From: Leptospira sp. B5-022
Lineage (GTDB): Bacteria > Spirochaetota > Leptospiria > Leptospirales > Leptospiraceae
Direction of reading: 5' to 3'
Length of the DNA: 64,000 nucleotides
NCBI RefSeq assembly: GCF_000347035.1
Contig: NZ_ANIJ01000032.1
Location: 1-64,000 of the forward strand
A model generated the notes under the pieces. The model searched no databases. It was given only the letters and a program-made list of their open reading frames with translations, and was not told the DNA's origin. Below are positions 9,128 through 18,280 of the stretch, in pieces (position 1 is the first letter of the stretch; each line of letters begins with the position of its first letter). The translations under genes were made by a program, and so were the position numbers.

Positions 9128-10258
9128 TCAGAGTCCTAAACTTCCACCAATAATTTCTTTCATGATTTCGGTGGTTCCCGCGTAGATCGTCTGGATCCTT
9201 GCATCCAAATACGCTCTTGCGATCGGGTATTCCATCATATAACCGTATCCACCGAAGAATTGGAGGCAAAGGTCAGTATGACGTTTTTGCATTTCGGTGG
9301 AATAATATTTAGCCATAGAAGCCTCTACGGTTAATTTTTTTCCTGCAATATGCTCCGAAACCACTTTGTCGACGAAAGTACGGCACATTTCCAGTTCCGT
9401 AGCCATTTCCGCCATTTGAAATTTGATGTGTTGGAAACTTCCGATTTTTTTCCCGAATGCCATCCTCTCTTTAATATATTTTAGAGTCATCCTTTGTACG
9501 AGTGCTGTGGCTTCTACCGCTGCGATCGCCAATACAAGACGCTCTTGCGCGAGTTTCATCATCAAATACCGGAAACCTTGTCCGTCTTTTCCGATTACAT
9601 TCTCTTTGGGAACTACTACATCGTTGAAGTATAATTCCGAGGTATCCTGAGCTTTTAGTCCGATCTTCTCGAGATTACGGCCTCTTTCGAAACCTTTCAT
9701 CCCCTCTTCTATCATAACAAGCGAAATCGTGCCGTTTTCATGTTTCACGGCGGTAATTACTAAATTTGCAAGCTGCCCATTGGAAATAAATGTTTTTTGA
9801 CCGTTGACTATATAATGGTCTCCCTTGTCCACGGCGCTCGTTCTGATATTTTTAAGATCAGAACCCGCTCCAGGCTCCGTCATAGCGACCGCTAAAATGC
9901 TGTCTCCGCTGCAACAACCGGGCAACCATCTCTTTTTTTGTTCTTCGTTTGCATACGCAGTGATATAAGGTGCGATCACATCGTTATGCAAAGATACGAA
10001 AAATCCGCTGTTTCCGGATCTGGAAGATTCTTCTATTACAACAACGTTATATAAGAAATCCGCACCGGATCCGCCAAATTCTTCCGGAACGTCAGGGCAA
10101 AGGAGTCCACTTGCTCCCGCTTTTTTCCAAAGTTCTTTTGGAACCATTCCGACTTTTTCCCATTCATGATGATGAGGAACGACTTCAGTTTCGAAAAACT
10201 TGCGTGCCATATCACGAAAAGCTTCATGCTCTTCGGTAAATTGTAGGACTCTTTCCAT
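9128..10258 (-). CDS. Acyl-CoA dehydrogenase (LCAD/IVD-type catalytic Glu)
   Basis: 376 aa, full length. FAD-binding motifs AVAMTEPGAGSDL (about 123-135) and HYIVNGQKTFISNG (about 148-161) are present. The C-terminal IYAGTTEIMKEIIG has Ala where medium- and short-chain enzymes carry the catalytic Glu (IYEGT). A Glu at 239 in LAQERL matches the position used by long-chain and isovaleryl-CoA dehydrogenases. It catalyses alpha,beta-desaturation of an acyl-CoA in beta-oxidation or branched-chain degradation, with electrons passing to ETF. GGGAGA just upstream of ATG supports the start. It sits 14 nt after the metallo-hydrolase gene in one probable transcript. Confidence 0.9.
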   Translation of the reverse strand: MERVLQFTEEHEAFRDMARKFFETEVVPHHHEWEKVGMVPKELWKKAGASGLLCPDVPEEFGGSGADFLYNVVVIEESSRSGNSGFFVSLHNDVIAPYITAYANEEQKKRWLPGCCSGDSILAVAMTEPGAGSDLKNIRTSAVDKGDHYIVNGQKTFISNGQLANLVITAVKHENGTISLVMIEEGMKGFERGRNLEKIGLKAQDTSELYFNDVVVPKENVIGKDGQGFRYLMMKLAQERLVLAIAAVEATALVQRMTLKYIKERMAFGKKIGSFQHIKFQMAEMATELEMCRTFVDKVVSEHIAGKKLTVEASMAKYYSTEMQKRHTDLCLQFFGGYGYMMEYPIARAYLDARIQTIYAGTTEIMKEIIGGSLGL

Positions 10259-10272
10259 GTATATCTCCCGTG

Positions 10273-12423
10273 TCAGTAGACGGTATTCATTCTCATGTAA
10301 ACGCCGGGATTCCGTTTAATGTACTGGATGAGTTCATTCTGAGAAATAGAGAACAACTCCATTTCGGATTCCGCTTGGAACGTGTAATTGGACACCAGCT
10401 TTTTGGATATCGCGTAGATCTCTCCCACGAAATCCCCATCAGTCAACTCGGCTAATTTTTTGCCGTGTTGATAAACGCTTACTTTTCCATGACGAATGAT
10501 ATATGCTTCGTGGTAAAACGCTTTTTCCGCGATAAGCACTGAACCTTTGTTCACCTTGGAAAGTCTCATGATCATCTCTAATTGAGTGACTTGATGGCTT
10601 GTAAGTCCTTTAAAATGACGAGAATCTAACAGTGTTTTCCAAGAGTTACTGTCGCGAATGCTGTTCAGTCGTATTAAGTTTTGTCTTAAATCCGTATTTC
10701 TGATAAATTGTAGGAACTTATTCTTCTCGATCGTAAGAGCTACTACATCCGTTTCTGCAAAAACGTCAGCGGCTCTAGGCAGATCCAATACTAAGGAAGC
10801 TTCTCCGAAATATTCATACTGACCATATCGTTTAATGGGCGCTATATCGGAATCTCCTAAAAGGCCTTCGAACTTTACGTTCCCGGAAGCGATGATATAA
10901 AATTTATCGCCTGGAGTTCCCTTCTTGATAATCTGATCTCCACGTTTGTATTTTTCTTCGCGGACAATGAGTAGGAATTCCTTCGCTTTTTCTATCGGGA
11001 AACCGCTGAAAATATCGATTTGGCTTAGGATATCGAGAAGATTATAAGCCTCCATGTGTTTCGGCGGAGTGATCTCAGGATAAACTGTGTTCTCAATTCC
11101 GAAACGGGCCAATTTGAGTTTTGTTCCCGGAGGCATATCCGTTCTCGCTATATGATAAACGGTGATCTTTTCCTGGATCTCTGGAGGCAAACTCGCTAAA
11201 TAACTCACTCTTGTATGAAGAGGAGGAATTCCCGCCTCATGATAAATAATCCTTCTGTCCCATGGAAATTCCTTTAAGAATTTCCAGCGCGATTCGGGAA
11301 GAACTCCCTTTTCATACATCTTATCGTGCACGTCCGGTTCGTTCAAATGATCGGAGGTATACACAAAGGATTGGTCTTGGAAGAAGAACTCGAATCCTAC
11401 GGAAGGAATGGAATGTAATGCATAATGAAAATTGAATTCTCCACCGTTGATCATAAGAGGTCTTCCGATGATGATCGGTTGGAAATGAAAAAGTTCGAGC
11501 AATTCCCTGCGAGGTATTTTAGTTAGGGCGGAATATTTTCGGATAAAACTTTCCATCACAGTCGCAGTTGCATGGATTGTGATCTTGGTCTCTTCCAAAA
11601 TTTTTTGGAATGTTCCCGCGTCATGGTCGGCATGGCAGTGAGTGAGAATAACGTGATTGATAAGTTTAGGATTCACATTGGACATGCGAAGCCACTCGGT
11701 AGAATTTACCGGAGGGTCCACCATAATTCCTTGGTGGTTCAACCAGATAATAAACCCGGAGGTGTTGTCCTCGGGGTCGAATCCATGGGAAGGTCCGAGG
11801 CAAGTGATCCCAAGTAAAGGTGCTTGGAAAGGTTCCTTTAACCGATGACCGATCTCGTATTTAATATTGAATCCGACTTCTCCAGGGATCTCGGTCTCTT
11901 TAGTTCCATCGGTAATCCTAAAATCGCCGGAAGGAAGTTTACGTACCAATACTTTTCCCAGGTTGACCATATTATCTCTATCGAATACTTGGAATTCGAC
12001 TACATCATCTAATCCTTTGTATCCTCTGAAATAGGCCATCTCCGCTTTCATATCAGGAAAGCCGAAAGATTCCGCACCGTCTAAATATTCGGATTCTAAA
12101 TTGATCTCTTCCGGACCCATTAAGGATTCTTTAAGTACTGTGATGAGCTGATCTTTTTGCTCGGCGGTACAGATAATCGTGGTCTTTTTTTGTCTTAAGA
12201 AGAAGTTAAAGTAGATCGGGAATTCAAGTTCTGCGGTACTGATCCCTTTTTCTACGTGGAAAAATTTATTAGGAAGTATGAATACCAGGGGAGTCTTTTT
12301 TTCGGCCATCGTGTCTTTGATGGTTTCGGGAGGAGAGCCGATCTGAAAGAAGCCCTCGCTTGTTTCGACTAAATACCCTCCTCTAGGAAGTTCTATGTAT
12401 CCCCTGGTTTGTTCTTTTAGCAT
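10273..12423 (-). CDS. Metallo-beta-lactamase-fold hydrolase fused to two cyclic-nucleotide-binding domains
   Basis: 716 aa, soluble. Residues about 1-200 are of unassigned fold. About 205-410 is an MBL fold with HCHADHD (H262, H264, D266, H267), a further His around 337 and D358 in YTSDH, so a binuclear metal site is likely. About 465-580 is a cNMP domain with a good phosphate-binding cassette (YFGEASLVLDLPRAA, 538-552, R550). About 600-710 is a second cNMP domain whose cassette lacks the key Arg (FVGEIYAISKKLVSN). The enzyme is therefore probably gated by cAMP or cGMP at one site. The substrate is unknown. It precedes the acyl-CoA dehydrogenase and follows trxA. Confidence 0.85.
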   Translation of the reverse strand: MLKEQTRGYIELPRGGYLVETSEGFFQIGSPPETIKDTMAEKKTPLVFILPNKFFHVEKGISTAELEFPIYFNFFLRQKKTTIICTAEQKDQLITVLKESLMGPEEINLESEYLDGAESFGFPDMKAEMAYFRGYKGLDDVVEFQVFDRDNMVNLGKVLVRKLPSGDFRITDGTKETEIPGEVGFNIKYEIGHRLKEPFQAPLLGITCLGPSHGFDPEDNTSGFIIWLNHQGIMVDPPVNSTEWLRMSNVNPKLINHVILTHCHADHDAGTFQKILEETKITIHATATVMESFIRKYSALTKIPRRELLELFHFQPIIIGRPLMINGGEFNFHYALHSIPSVGFEFFFQDQSFVYTSDHLNEPDVHDKMYEKGVLPESRWKFLKEFPWDRRIIYHEAGIPPLHTRVSYLASLPPEIQEKITVYHIARTDMPPGTKLKLARFGIENTVYPEITPPKHMEAYNLLDILSQIDIFSGFPIEKAKEFLLIVREEKYKRGDQIIKKGTPGDKFYIIASGNVKFEGLLGDSDIAPIKRYGQYEYFGEASLVLDLPRAADVFAETDVVALTIEKNKFLQFIRNTDLRQNLIRLNSIRDSNSWKTLLDSRHFKGLTSHQVTQLEMIMRLSKVNKGSVLIAEKAFYHEAYIIRHGKVSVYQHGKKLAELTDGDFVGEIYAISKKLVSNYTFQAESEMELFSISQNELIQYIKRNPGVYMRMNTVY

Positions 12424-12456
12424 GAAAAATTCCGCCGCAGTCGAGATCGAATTTTT

Positions 12457-12771
12457 TTATTTATGTCTTTCGATAAAACTTTTGATTTGCGCCTTAGGAA
12501 GTGCTCCTATGATCTTATCCACTAATTGTCCGTCTTTGAAAAGTAGAAGGGTCGGCAAAGATTGAATATTTAATTTTTGTGCCGTGTCCTGATTGTCGTC
12601 TACGTTTAATTTTTTAATTTTTAAGATATCGTTCATCTCGGACGAAAGTTCTTCCAAAACCGGGGAAACCATTCTACAGGGACCGCACCATTCGGCCCAG
12701 CAATCTACTAGAACCATGCCCCCGTTGATCTCGGAACTGAAAGTTGAATCGTTTATTTCGGTCAATGCCAT
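12457..12771 (-). CDS. trxA: Thioredoxin
   Basis: 104 aa, the normal length of a bacterial thioredoxin. The redox site is WCGPC at 28-32, and the cis-Pro loop is SLPTLLLFKDG (about 72-82). It is a cytosolic disulphide reductant, recycled by thioredoxin reductase, which is not in this window. AGGAG lies 12 nt before the ATG, slightly far. It is followed at 33 nt by the MBL/cNMP gene on the same strand, so the two may be co-transcribed. Confidence 0.95.
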   Translation of the reverse strand: MALTEINDSTFSSEINGGMVLVDCWAEWCGPCRMVSPVLEELSSEMNDILKIKKLNVDDNQDTAQKLNIQSLPTLLLFKDGQLVDKIIGALPKAQIKSFIERHK

Positions 12772-12824
12772 GAGTTAGATTTTCTCCTATCTTTTTCCCA
12801 CTCTTTATAACAAATTGGACGGGT

Positions 12825-13634
12825 CTATTTCTTCTTTTTCTTCTTTTCCTTCTCGGCTTCTATCGCCTCAACCTTTTCTTTTAAGGATTCTATCAAGGTT
12901 TTTGTCTTTCTCAGGTCTTCCGTTTCGCCCGTGGTTTGGAGGATTTTACGGTTTACCTCCAAAAGGGATATGGATTTTTTCAGGTCTCCGGCGTCCTGGG
13001 TGGACAAATCGAATTTGGCTCGATATTCCTGGGCGGCAAAGTTACAAAGTTCGAGGATTAAATTATAATGTTCCTGTCTGGGATAATAAAAGGGATTCTC
13101 TAAGTCTCTTTCCTTCTCAAAAGCCCGAAAGTCAAAAAGATTCTTACTAAGAATCGCGATTTTGAAATGGATCTCCGGAAAACTCCATTTCCATTTGGAG
13201 TTGGAACCGAATGCTTCGATTGTATTTGTAGTGCTGGTCCTGAGTCCTTTTACGTAATTCAATCTTTGGAGCGGATTAAATTCAGGGATTTTGGCGAGAA
13301 GGTCCTTATTTTCTCCTAAACCTGACTCGAAGTCGGTCCCAACCACTTTTTCCATAAAAGAGATCGCGCTATAAATTTCTTTTCGCCCTTGGTTGAGGTA
13401 GGTATCCGATTTTAGATCCAAAATGGCAACGGAGATCTCATTGATCAGTAGACAGGTGTTAATATTTTTAATTGAATTTAAGGAAAGAGCCACATTAAAG
13501 TAGGGTTCCATTTTGGGATCTTTTCTGGATTGGGCTTTCAGAAGGTTCGCTTCCTTCTTCAAATCCTCCAAAAATGCTCGAAAATCCGCCAGTTTCTCCT
13601 GGAATTCCTGCTTCTGTTCCTTGGTAAGAGCCAT
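12825..13634 (-). CDS. Hypothetical protein, helical with lysine-rich tail
   Basis: 269 aa, not recognised. It is mostly helical, without signal peptide or TM segment, and ends in a strongly basic run after an E/K-rich coiled coil (about 240-269). The start at 13634 lies 3 nt after the stop of the small ORF 13638-13805, so translational coupling is likely. Tetratricopeptide-like helix pairs are conceivable but no consensus repeat is seen. It lies 53 nt upstream of trxA on the same strand. Confidence 0.7.
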   Translation of the reverse strand: MALTKEQKQEFQEKLADFRAFLEDLKKEANLLKAQSRKDPKMEPYFNVALSLNSIKNINTCLLINEISVAILDLKSDTYLNQGRKEIYSAISFMEKVVGTDFESGLGENKDLLAKIPEFNPLQRLNYVKGLRTSTTNTIEAFGSNSKWKWSFPEIHFKIAILSKNLFDFRAFEKERDLENPFYYPRQEHYNLILELCNFAAQEYRAKFDLSTQDAGDLKKSISLLEVNRKILQTTGETEDLRKTKTLIESLKEKVEAIEAEKEKKKKKK

Positions 13635-13637
13635 TAA

Positions 13638-13805
13638 TTACACCTGCACATTTATCAAACTTCCGACAGAAAGGGCGTACATATAATCGGAATTCGGAGT
13701 ATTCTCCGCTTTTTTCCGATCTACTTCTTTTTCTTCCTCTCCACCAGGTTCTCGAACCGGAAGAGGAACGGAGAGGGAATCTAAGGGATTCGATTCAATT
13801 CTCAT
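13638..13805 (-). CDS. Small hypothetical protein, 55 aa
   Basis: Short frame ATG-to-TAA encoding 55 aa (starts MRIESNPLDS, ends SLINVQV). A strong GGAGGAG lies directly upstream (3 nt from its end to the ATG), and the stop is followed after 3 nt by the ATG of the next gene. The product is acidic in the middle (GGEEEKEVDRKK), with no signal peptide or TM segment. The ribosome site and spacing argue that it is really translated and heads the operon with 12825-13634 and trxA. It is divergent from tatA. Function unknown. Confidence 0.6.
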   Translation of the reverse strand: MRIESNPLDSLSVPLPVREPGGEEEKEVDRKKAENTPNSDYMYALSVGSLINVQV

Positions 13806-13923
13806 AAACTCCTCCGTTTTTGCCTTTCTATCAGAACCGAAGTCCCAATAGAATTATCGGCTTGTTCCTACTAACTATTTGACATATATTACAGAGGCAA
13901 AATCCTAACTAAGGAGATAGTAT

Positions 13924-14169
13924 ATGTACGCACCACTCGCATTTTTAAATTTAGGCCCTTGGGAAATCTTTTTCATACTAGGTTTAGCTCTCCTACTTTT
14001 CGGGGGCAAGCGACTTCCCTCTTTAGCTAAGGATTTAGGGGACGGAATCCGCCAATTTCGTAAGTCTCTTTCCGGAGATTCCGAATCTGAATCCGCTAAA
14101 ATCCAGGAACCGGAAACCAAACCGACTCCGACTCCTTCTTCCTCTAAGAAATCCAAAAAATCCGCTTAA
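13924..14169 (+). CDS. tatA: Twin-arginine translocase subunit TatA/TatB-like
   Basis: 81 aa. The short N-terminus is followed by one TM helix (about 12-27) containing the GPWEIFFILGLALLLFGGKRLP signature, then an amphipathic helix (LPSLAKDLGDGIRQFRKSL) and a polar S/P/K-rich tail. FGGKRLP and the overall length fit TatA. It forms the pore for folded proteins in the inner membrane together with TatC. AAGGAG at 13911-13916 precedes the ATG by 7 nt. tatC follows after a 129-bp gap that holds an inverted repeat. Confidence 0.93.
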   Translation: MYAPLAFLNLGPWEIFFILGLALLLFGGKRLPSLAKDLGDGIRQFRKSLSGDSESESAKIQEPETKPTPTPSSSKKSKKSA

Positions 14170-14179
14170 TCATACGATT

Positions 14180-14272
14180 CTCGCACTGGAGGACACAGAG
14201 CTCACCGAGGTAGTTTTAGGAGAACGTACTCCGTATTTAAACCTCTGTGCTCTCCGTGAACTCTGTGCGAAG
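14180..14272. repeat. Inverted 'CRGAG' repeat element between tatA and tatC
   Basis: The left arm (about 14180-14210: TCGCACTGGAGGACACAGAG then CTCACCGAGG) and the right arm (14242-14272: CCTCTGTGCTCTCCGTGAAC then TCTGTGCGAAG) are imperfect inverted copies. The same arm consensus (TTTCGCACRGAGRRCACRGA, followed by G) occurs at 43683-43777, 54021-54235 and 63121-63141 and in degenerate form at 16236-16402. It could fold into a long stem in the tatA-tatC transcript. Confidence 0.7.
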
Positions 14273-14298
14273 CCTTATGTTAATTCCAACCTTTCGAT

Positions 14299-15102
14299 AT
14301 GCCTTCTAAAAAAAAGCACCTTTCAACTAATGAAATGAAACAACCTTCCCTCTCTGCCTCGGAGGAAAGTTTTCCTCATGACAGAGAAAAATTTATGACC
14401 TTGGGGGAACATTTAGAGGAATTACGTTCCGTTCTAATTCGTTCCATTCTGGTTTTTACCGTTTTTTTCGTGGTAGCTTTGTATTTCGGAGAAGAGTTAC
14501 ATAAGATAGTCATCAAACCGTACAAGAACATTCTGGGGGAATCCGCCACTTTCTACCAAATCAAACTCATGGCTCCTTTTATGGTTTATTTGCGAACGGG
14601 ATTTATGGTTTCTATCTTGATCACTTTCCCTTTTGTTCTAGCTTTTTTATGGGGATTTGTTTCTCCCGCATTAGAACCGAGAACGGCAAGACTCGGAAAA
14701 GCTCTTATCGCATTTTCCACAGTTCTTTTTTGGTTGGGAATTTGGCTCTGTTGGGCCCAAGCATTCGAAAGTTTTCTGAAAATTTTTTTAGTGACTGTCC
14801 GACCTCTAGATATAGAGACAAAACTTCCCATAGACGAATACTACGATGTATTCTTCAATATGCATTTGATCTTCGGATTGTCTTTTCAACTTCCGGTCAT
14901 CATGGTGTTACTAGCGGCTGTTGGAATATTAAAACTTTCTTTTTTACTCAGACATTGGAGAGAAGCATTTATCGGGATCGCATTTGCGGCAGCGGTATTA
15001 TCCCCGGGACCGGATGTAATATCAATGTTGATGTTATTCGTTCCTTTACTGTTCCTTTTTGGGATCTCACTCGCACTAATCGCAATCATAGAGAGGAAAT
15101 GA
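14299..15102 (+). CDS. tatC: Twin-arginine translocase subunit TatC
   Basis: 267 aa with six hydrophobic segments. The N-terminal cytoplasmic [12 protein letters not shown] motif (about 38-49), which binds the twin-arginine signal, is present. FGLSFQLPV (about 192-200) matches the conserved periplasmic/TM4 region; Gln 197 sits where E. coli has Glu170, a variant seen in other bacteria. The N-terminal about 30 residues are an extra polar extension. The stop is 1 nt before the TTG start of the next gene, which indicates co-transcription. Confidence 0.95.
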   Translation: MPSKKKHLSTNEMKQPSLSASEESFPHDREKFMTLGEHLEELRSVLIRSILVFTVFFVVALYFGEELHKIVIKPYKNILGESATFYQIKLMAPFMVYLRTGFMVSILITFPFVLAFLWGFVSPALEPRTARLGKALIAFSTVLFWLGIWLCWAQAFESFLKIFLVTVRPLDIETKLPIDEYYDVFFNMHLIFGLSFQLPVIMVLLAAVGILKLSFLLRHWREAFIGIAFAAAVLSPGPDVISMLMLFVPLLFLFGISLALIAIIERK

Positions 15103-15103
15103 G

Positions 15104-16204
15104 TTGTTTCCGAATCTTCAATCCAAACATAAATTAGCGTTCGCTTCATTTACCGCTTCTTTCGTATTATTTTTATCTTATCTACTTTTGGATGATTTCC
15201 TATTCGGAGAAGAAATTAGAAAAGAATTAAGAGCATTTGTTTGGGTCAGACTGCTGGTCGGGCTTTTATTTTCCATTCTGCTCGGAATACTTACCTATTA
15301 TCTTCTGAATTTAAGTTTTAAATCCCTTAAATCCATTTCCCAACTCTTGCAGAACTGGACCCAAGACGTATATGAGGATTCAGGAGAAACCGAAAGAGAG
15401 GACGAATTAGGGGAACTTGCGAGGCATTTTCGGATCGCTCTCTACCAAAAAAAGACAAAAGAAGAAGCTGTCTCCCAGGAATCCTTAAACAAAAAGGAAA
15501 GAGAACTTTCCGATAACATCCAGAAATTTTTCCATAAGATCAGACTTCATAAGATCAAAAATCTGGATATCACCGTTTTTCCTCGCTCTAGCGATAGCGG
15601 AGACGCGGACTACGCAAATATTATTCCGACTGCTGACGGCTGTTTCGGAGTATTAGCCGGTTTTCCAAACCACGGAACACTCGAATCTTCCCTCAAGGCA
15701 AGGATAGAAGGTATGATCTCCCTTGCTCAGGAAACGACCGGCCTACGAGGAGAAGATTTACTCCATAAAATGGATCGGGCACTTAGATCCACTCCTATCT
15801 CTTATCTAAACCTTACGCTCTTTTATTTAGAGACCAGGAATGGCGAAGCGGGTATTCTACAATTCCAAAAACTTCCAGCACTCGTACATAAATCCGGTAA
15901 AACGACTCCATTACCTATTTCTAAACAAGTATTTTATGATTTCAGAAGTACGACAAGAGATGTCAAAAAGATCCAAGTAAAACCGGGGGAATATTTGGTT
16001 TTCCTGAGCGATAGGTTGACCGAATTGACTAGCTCCGCAGGTGTAGCGCCACTTCTTGTACAACTCCAAAATTGGAGTTCCAACAGAGAGTATAAGAATT
16101 CCAGAGAACTTACCCTTGACTTCGGAAGATTTTTAGAAATGGAAACCAGTAAAAAGGGACTTTCTAAAGCGGCAATTTTGGCTGTGGGTAGAGTCAGGGA
16201 TTAA
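15104..16204 (+). CDS. Membrane HAMP protein with degenerate PP2C/SpoIIE-like phosphatase domain
   Basis: 366 aa. TM segments lie at about 11-30 and 47-69, followed by a HAMP-like region (about 70-120), a short coiled coil and a PP2C-type SpoIIE-like domain (about 150-360). The usual first metal motif is kept in weakened form (SGDADYANIIP, 165-175). The second motif, normally GD.SGHG, reads GFPNHG (186-191), with Phe for the metal-binding Asp. Catalysis is therefore doubtful. A TTG start one base after the tatC stop, with GAGAGGA upstream, gives tight coupling to tatC. It may be a pseudo-phosphatase regulator or an inactivated anti-sigma-factor phosphatase. Confidence 0.7.
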   Translation: MFPNLQSKHKLAFASFTASFVLFLSYLLLDDFLFGEEIRKELRAFVWVRLLVGLLFSILLGILTYYLLNLSFKSLKSISQLLQNWTQDVYEDSGETEREDELGELARHFRIALYQKKTKEEAVSQESLNKKERELSDNIQKFFHKIRLHKIKNLDITVFPRSSDSGDADYANIIPTADGCFGVLAGFPNHGTLESSLKARIEGMISLAQETTGLRGEDLLHKMDRALRSTPISYLNLTLFYLETRNGEAGILQFQKLPALVHKSGKTTPLPISKQVFYDFRSTTRDVKKIQVKPGEYLVFLSDRLTELTSSAGVAPLLVQLQNWSSNREYKNSRELTLDFGRFLEMETSKKGLSKAAILAVGRVRD

Positions 16205-16235
16205 AGATGCAGAGGAAAAAGAAGACACAGTGTTT

Positions 16236-16402
16236 TTGCGCACAGAAACACAAAGTCACGTAGATTTGGAATGTAGGAATTCCCGCACGCAGATGTTATC
16301 TGGAACTATTAGCTAAGTTATTTGCTTTTTAGGACCCAAACTCTGAGGCTCCGTGCCTCCATGTGAAAACTCTCTGAGTCTCACAACAGACTCTGTGTCT
16401 CT
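16236..16402. repeat. Degenerate composite repeat in the gap after the PP2C-like gene
   Basis: A left 'CRGAG-like' stretch (GCGCACAGAAACACAAAG, about 16239-16256), a central TGTAGGAATTCC (16272-16283) and a right part rich in CTCTGAGGCTCCGTG and ACTCTGTGTCTC (about 16341-16402) repeat, in worn form, the layout of the element at 54021-54235. The right end touches the clpX stop codon region. Confidence 0.45.
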
Positions 16403-17674
16403 TTAAGCGATTTTCGGTTCTTTTTTCAGAATGAGTTTCGGAGGTTTGGTTCCGTTTACTGCATCTTCTGTGATAATCACTTCTTCTACGTCTTTGCGGG
16501 AAGGGATCTCGTACATCAGATCTAGCATCAGATTTTCCACGATAGCGCGTAGACCTCTGGCACCTGACTCTCTTTCGATAGCAAGCTGAGCGATCTTATC
16601 GATAGCTCCCTCTTCGAAGGAAAGTTTTACATTTTCCATCTCAAGGATCTTAGTATATTGGCGTAATATTGCATTTTTAGGCTCTCTGAAAATACGTTTG
16701 AGCATTTCCACGCTCAAATCCTGCAGAGTCGCGATTACCGGCATACGACCTATAAATTCAGGGATGAGTCCGAACTTCATTAAGTCGTCAGGGATCACTC
16801 GAGCCAGGATTTCCCCTTTACTCTCGTCTCTTAGGATCTTACCGTCTTTCTCATCGCTACCGAATCCGATTGTTTTTACACCGGTCCTGGTCTTGATGAT
16901 ATTATCCAGGTCAACGAATGCTCCACCCAGAATGAAGAGGATATTTTTCGTATCCACTTGCAGATATTCTTGGTGAGGATGTTTTCTTCCGCCTTGCGGA
17001 GGAACGTTTGCTACGGTTCCTTCTATAATTTTTAGAAGCGCTTGTTGTACACCTTCTCCACTCACGTCTCTTGTGATGGACGCGCTGTCCGATTTGCGGG
17101 CGATCTTATCCACCTCGTCTATGTAGATGATACCGATCTCGGCTTTTTTGATATCATTGTCCGCATTTTGGATTAACTTGAGAATGATGTTTTCCACATC
17201 CTCTCCTACGTATCCTGCCTCGGTGAGAGCCGTTGCATCCACGATCGCAAATGGTACCTTAATGATCTTAGCGAGAGTTTGAGCGAGGAGAGTTTTTCCG
17301 GAACCGGTAGGTCCGATCAAAAGAATATTCGATTTTTCTAATTCGATATCCGCTTTTTTATCTTTGAGATAAATTCGTTTGTAATGGTTGTAAACGGCGA
17401 CGGACAAAGCTTTTTTTGCATGGTCTTGTCCGATTACGTACTGGTCTAGGATCGCTTTGATCGCGGCAGGGTTCGGGACTTCTCCCAATAGTTCCGTGCG
17501 TTCTTTTTCCTGTTCAGGTTCTTCTGCAATGATCTCATTGCAGAGAGAGATACACTCGTCGCAAATATAAACACCGGGACCGGCAACCAGTCGTTTTACG
17601 GAGTCTTGTTCCTTTCCGCAGAACGAACAAAATAATTTTTGTTTATTATTGGTTCCGGTCGGTTTTTTTGCCAC
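16403..17674 (-). CDS. clpX: ATP-dependent Clp protease ATPase subunit ClpX
   Basis: 423 aa, the usual length. An N-terminal zinc-binding domain uses C16, C19, C38 and C41 (CSFC and CDEC). The AAA+ module has Walker A GPTGSGKT (121-128) and a Walker B-like [11 protein letters not shown]. The C-terminus carries the sensor-2 [12 protein letters not shown] segment. It unfolds tagged substrates and feeds them to ClpP. It lies 12 nt downstream of clpP in the same operon, with tig first, the order seen in many bacteria. Confidence 0.98.
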   Translation of the reverse strand: MAKKPTGTNNKQKLFCSFCGKEQDSVKRLVAGPGVYICDECISLCNEIIAEEPEQEKERTELLGEVPNPAAIKAILDQYVIGQDHAKKALSVAVYNHYKRIYLKDKKADIELEKSNILLIGPTGSGKTLLAQTLAKIIKVPFAIVDATALTEAGYVGEDVENIILKLIQNADNDIKKAEIGIIYIDEVDKIARKSDSASITRDVSGEGVQQALLKIIEGTVANVPPQGGRKHPHQEYLQVDTKNILFILGGAFVDLDNIIKTRTGVKTIGFGSDEKDGKILRDESKGEILARVIPDDLMKFGLIPEFIGRMPVIATLQDLSVEMLKRIFREPKNAILRQYTKILEMENVKLSFEEGAIDKIAQLAIERESGARGLRAIVENLMLDLMYEIPSRKDVEEVIITEDAVNGTKPPKLILKKEPKIA

Positions 17675-17686
17675 GGGATCCCCCTA

Positions 17687-18280
17687 TCAGTTCTTTTGAC
17701 GCTCTATAGAAATTACGGAATCGATGATCCCGTATTTTTGGGCTTCTTCCGGAGTCATGTAAAGGTCTCTTTCGGTATCCTTTTGCACTTCATCCACGGA
17801 CTTGCCTGTATGTTTAGCGTACAAACCGTTCAACACCTGCTTTAATTTCAGGACTTCCTTTGCTTGGATCGCGATATCGGAAGCCTGACCGGTAGCTCCT
17901 CCAGTTGGCTGGTGCATCATTATCCTGGAATGAGGAAGAGCGGATCTTTTGCCCTTTGCCCCGCCTGCCAGAAGAAGCGCCGCCATAGAAGAAGCCTGAC
18001 CGATACAAAGTGTACGAACGTCGGCCTTAATATACTGCATAGTATCGTAAATGGCAAGCCCGGAAGATACGTATCCACCCGGAGAATTGAGATATAAGTA
18101 GATGTCCCTGTCCGGATTTTCCGCGTCTAGGAACAGTAGTTGGGCGATGATTACGTTCGCGTAATCGTCCGAAATTGCGTCACCAAGAAAGATAATTCTG
18201 TCTTTTAAGAGGCGGGAAAATACGTCATACCGCATTTCTCCGCGACCGGTTTGCTCTATAACTGTGGGAATTATTGCCAT
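17687..18280 (-). CDS. clpP: ATP-dependent Clp protease proteolytic subunit ClpP
   Basis: 197 aa, standard size. The catalytic triad is S98 (GQASSMAA), H123 (MMHQP) and D172 (TERDLYM). The LNSPGG oxyanion segment is at 64-69. It forms the tetradecameric peptidase chamber with ClpX. Its start overlaps the 3' end of tig by 10 bp, which implies translational coupling. A paralogue elsewhere in the genome is likely, since leptospires usually have more than one clpP. Confidence 0.98.
   Translation of the reverse strand: MAIIPTVIEQTGRGEMRYDVFSRLLKDRIIFLGDAISDDYANVIIAQLLFLDAENPDRDIYLYLNSPGGYVSSGLAIYDTMQYIKADVRTLCIGQASSMAALLLAGGAKGKRSALPHSRIMMHQPTGGATGQASDIAIQAKEVLKLKQVLNGLYAKHTGKSVDEVQKDTERDLYMTPEEAQKYGIIDSVISIERQKN

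Noticed and set aside
13879..13884. TTGACA as a -35 box for tatA
   Set aside because: No acceptable -10 hexamer occurs 16-18 nt downstream.
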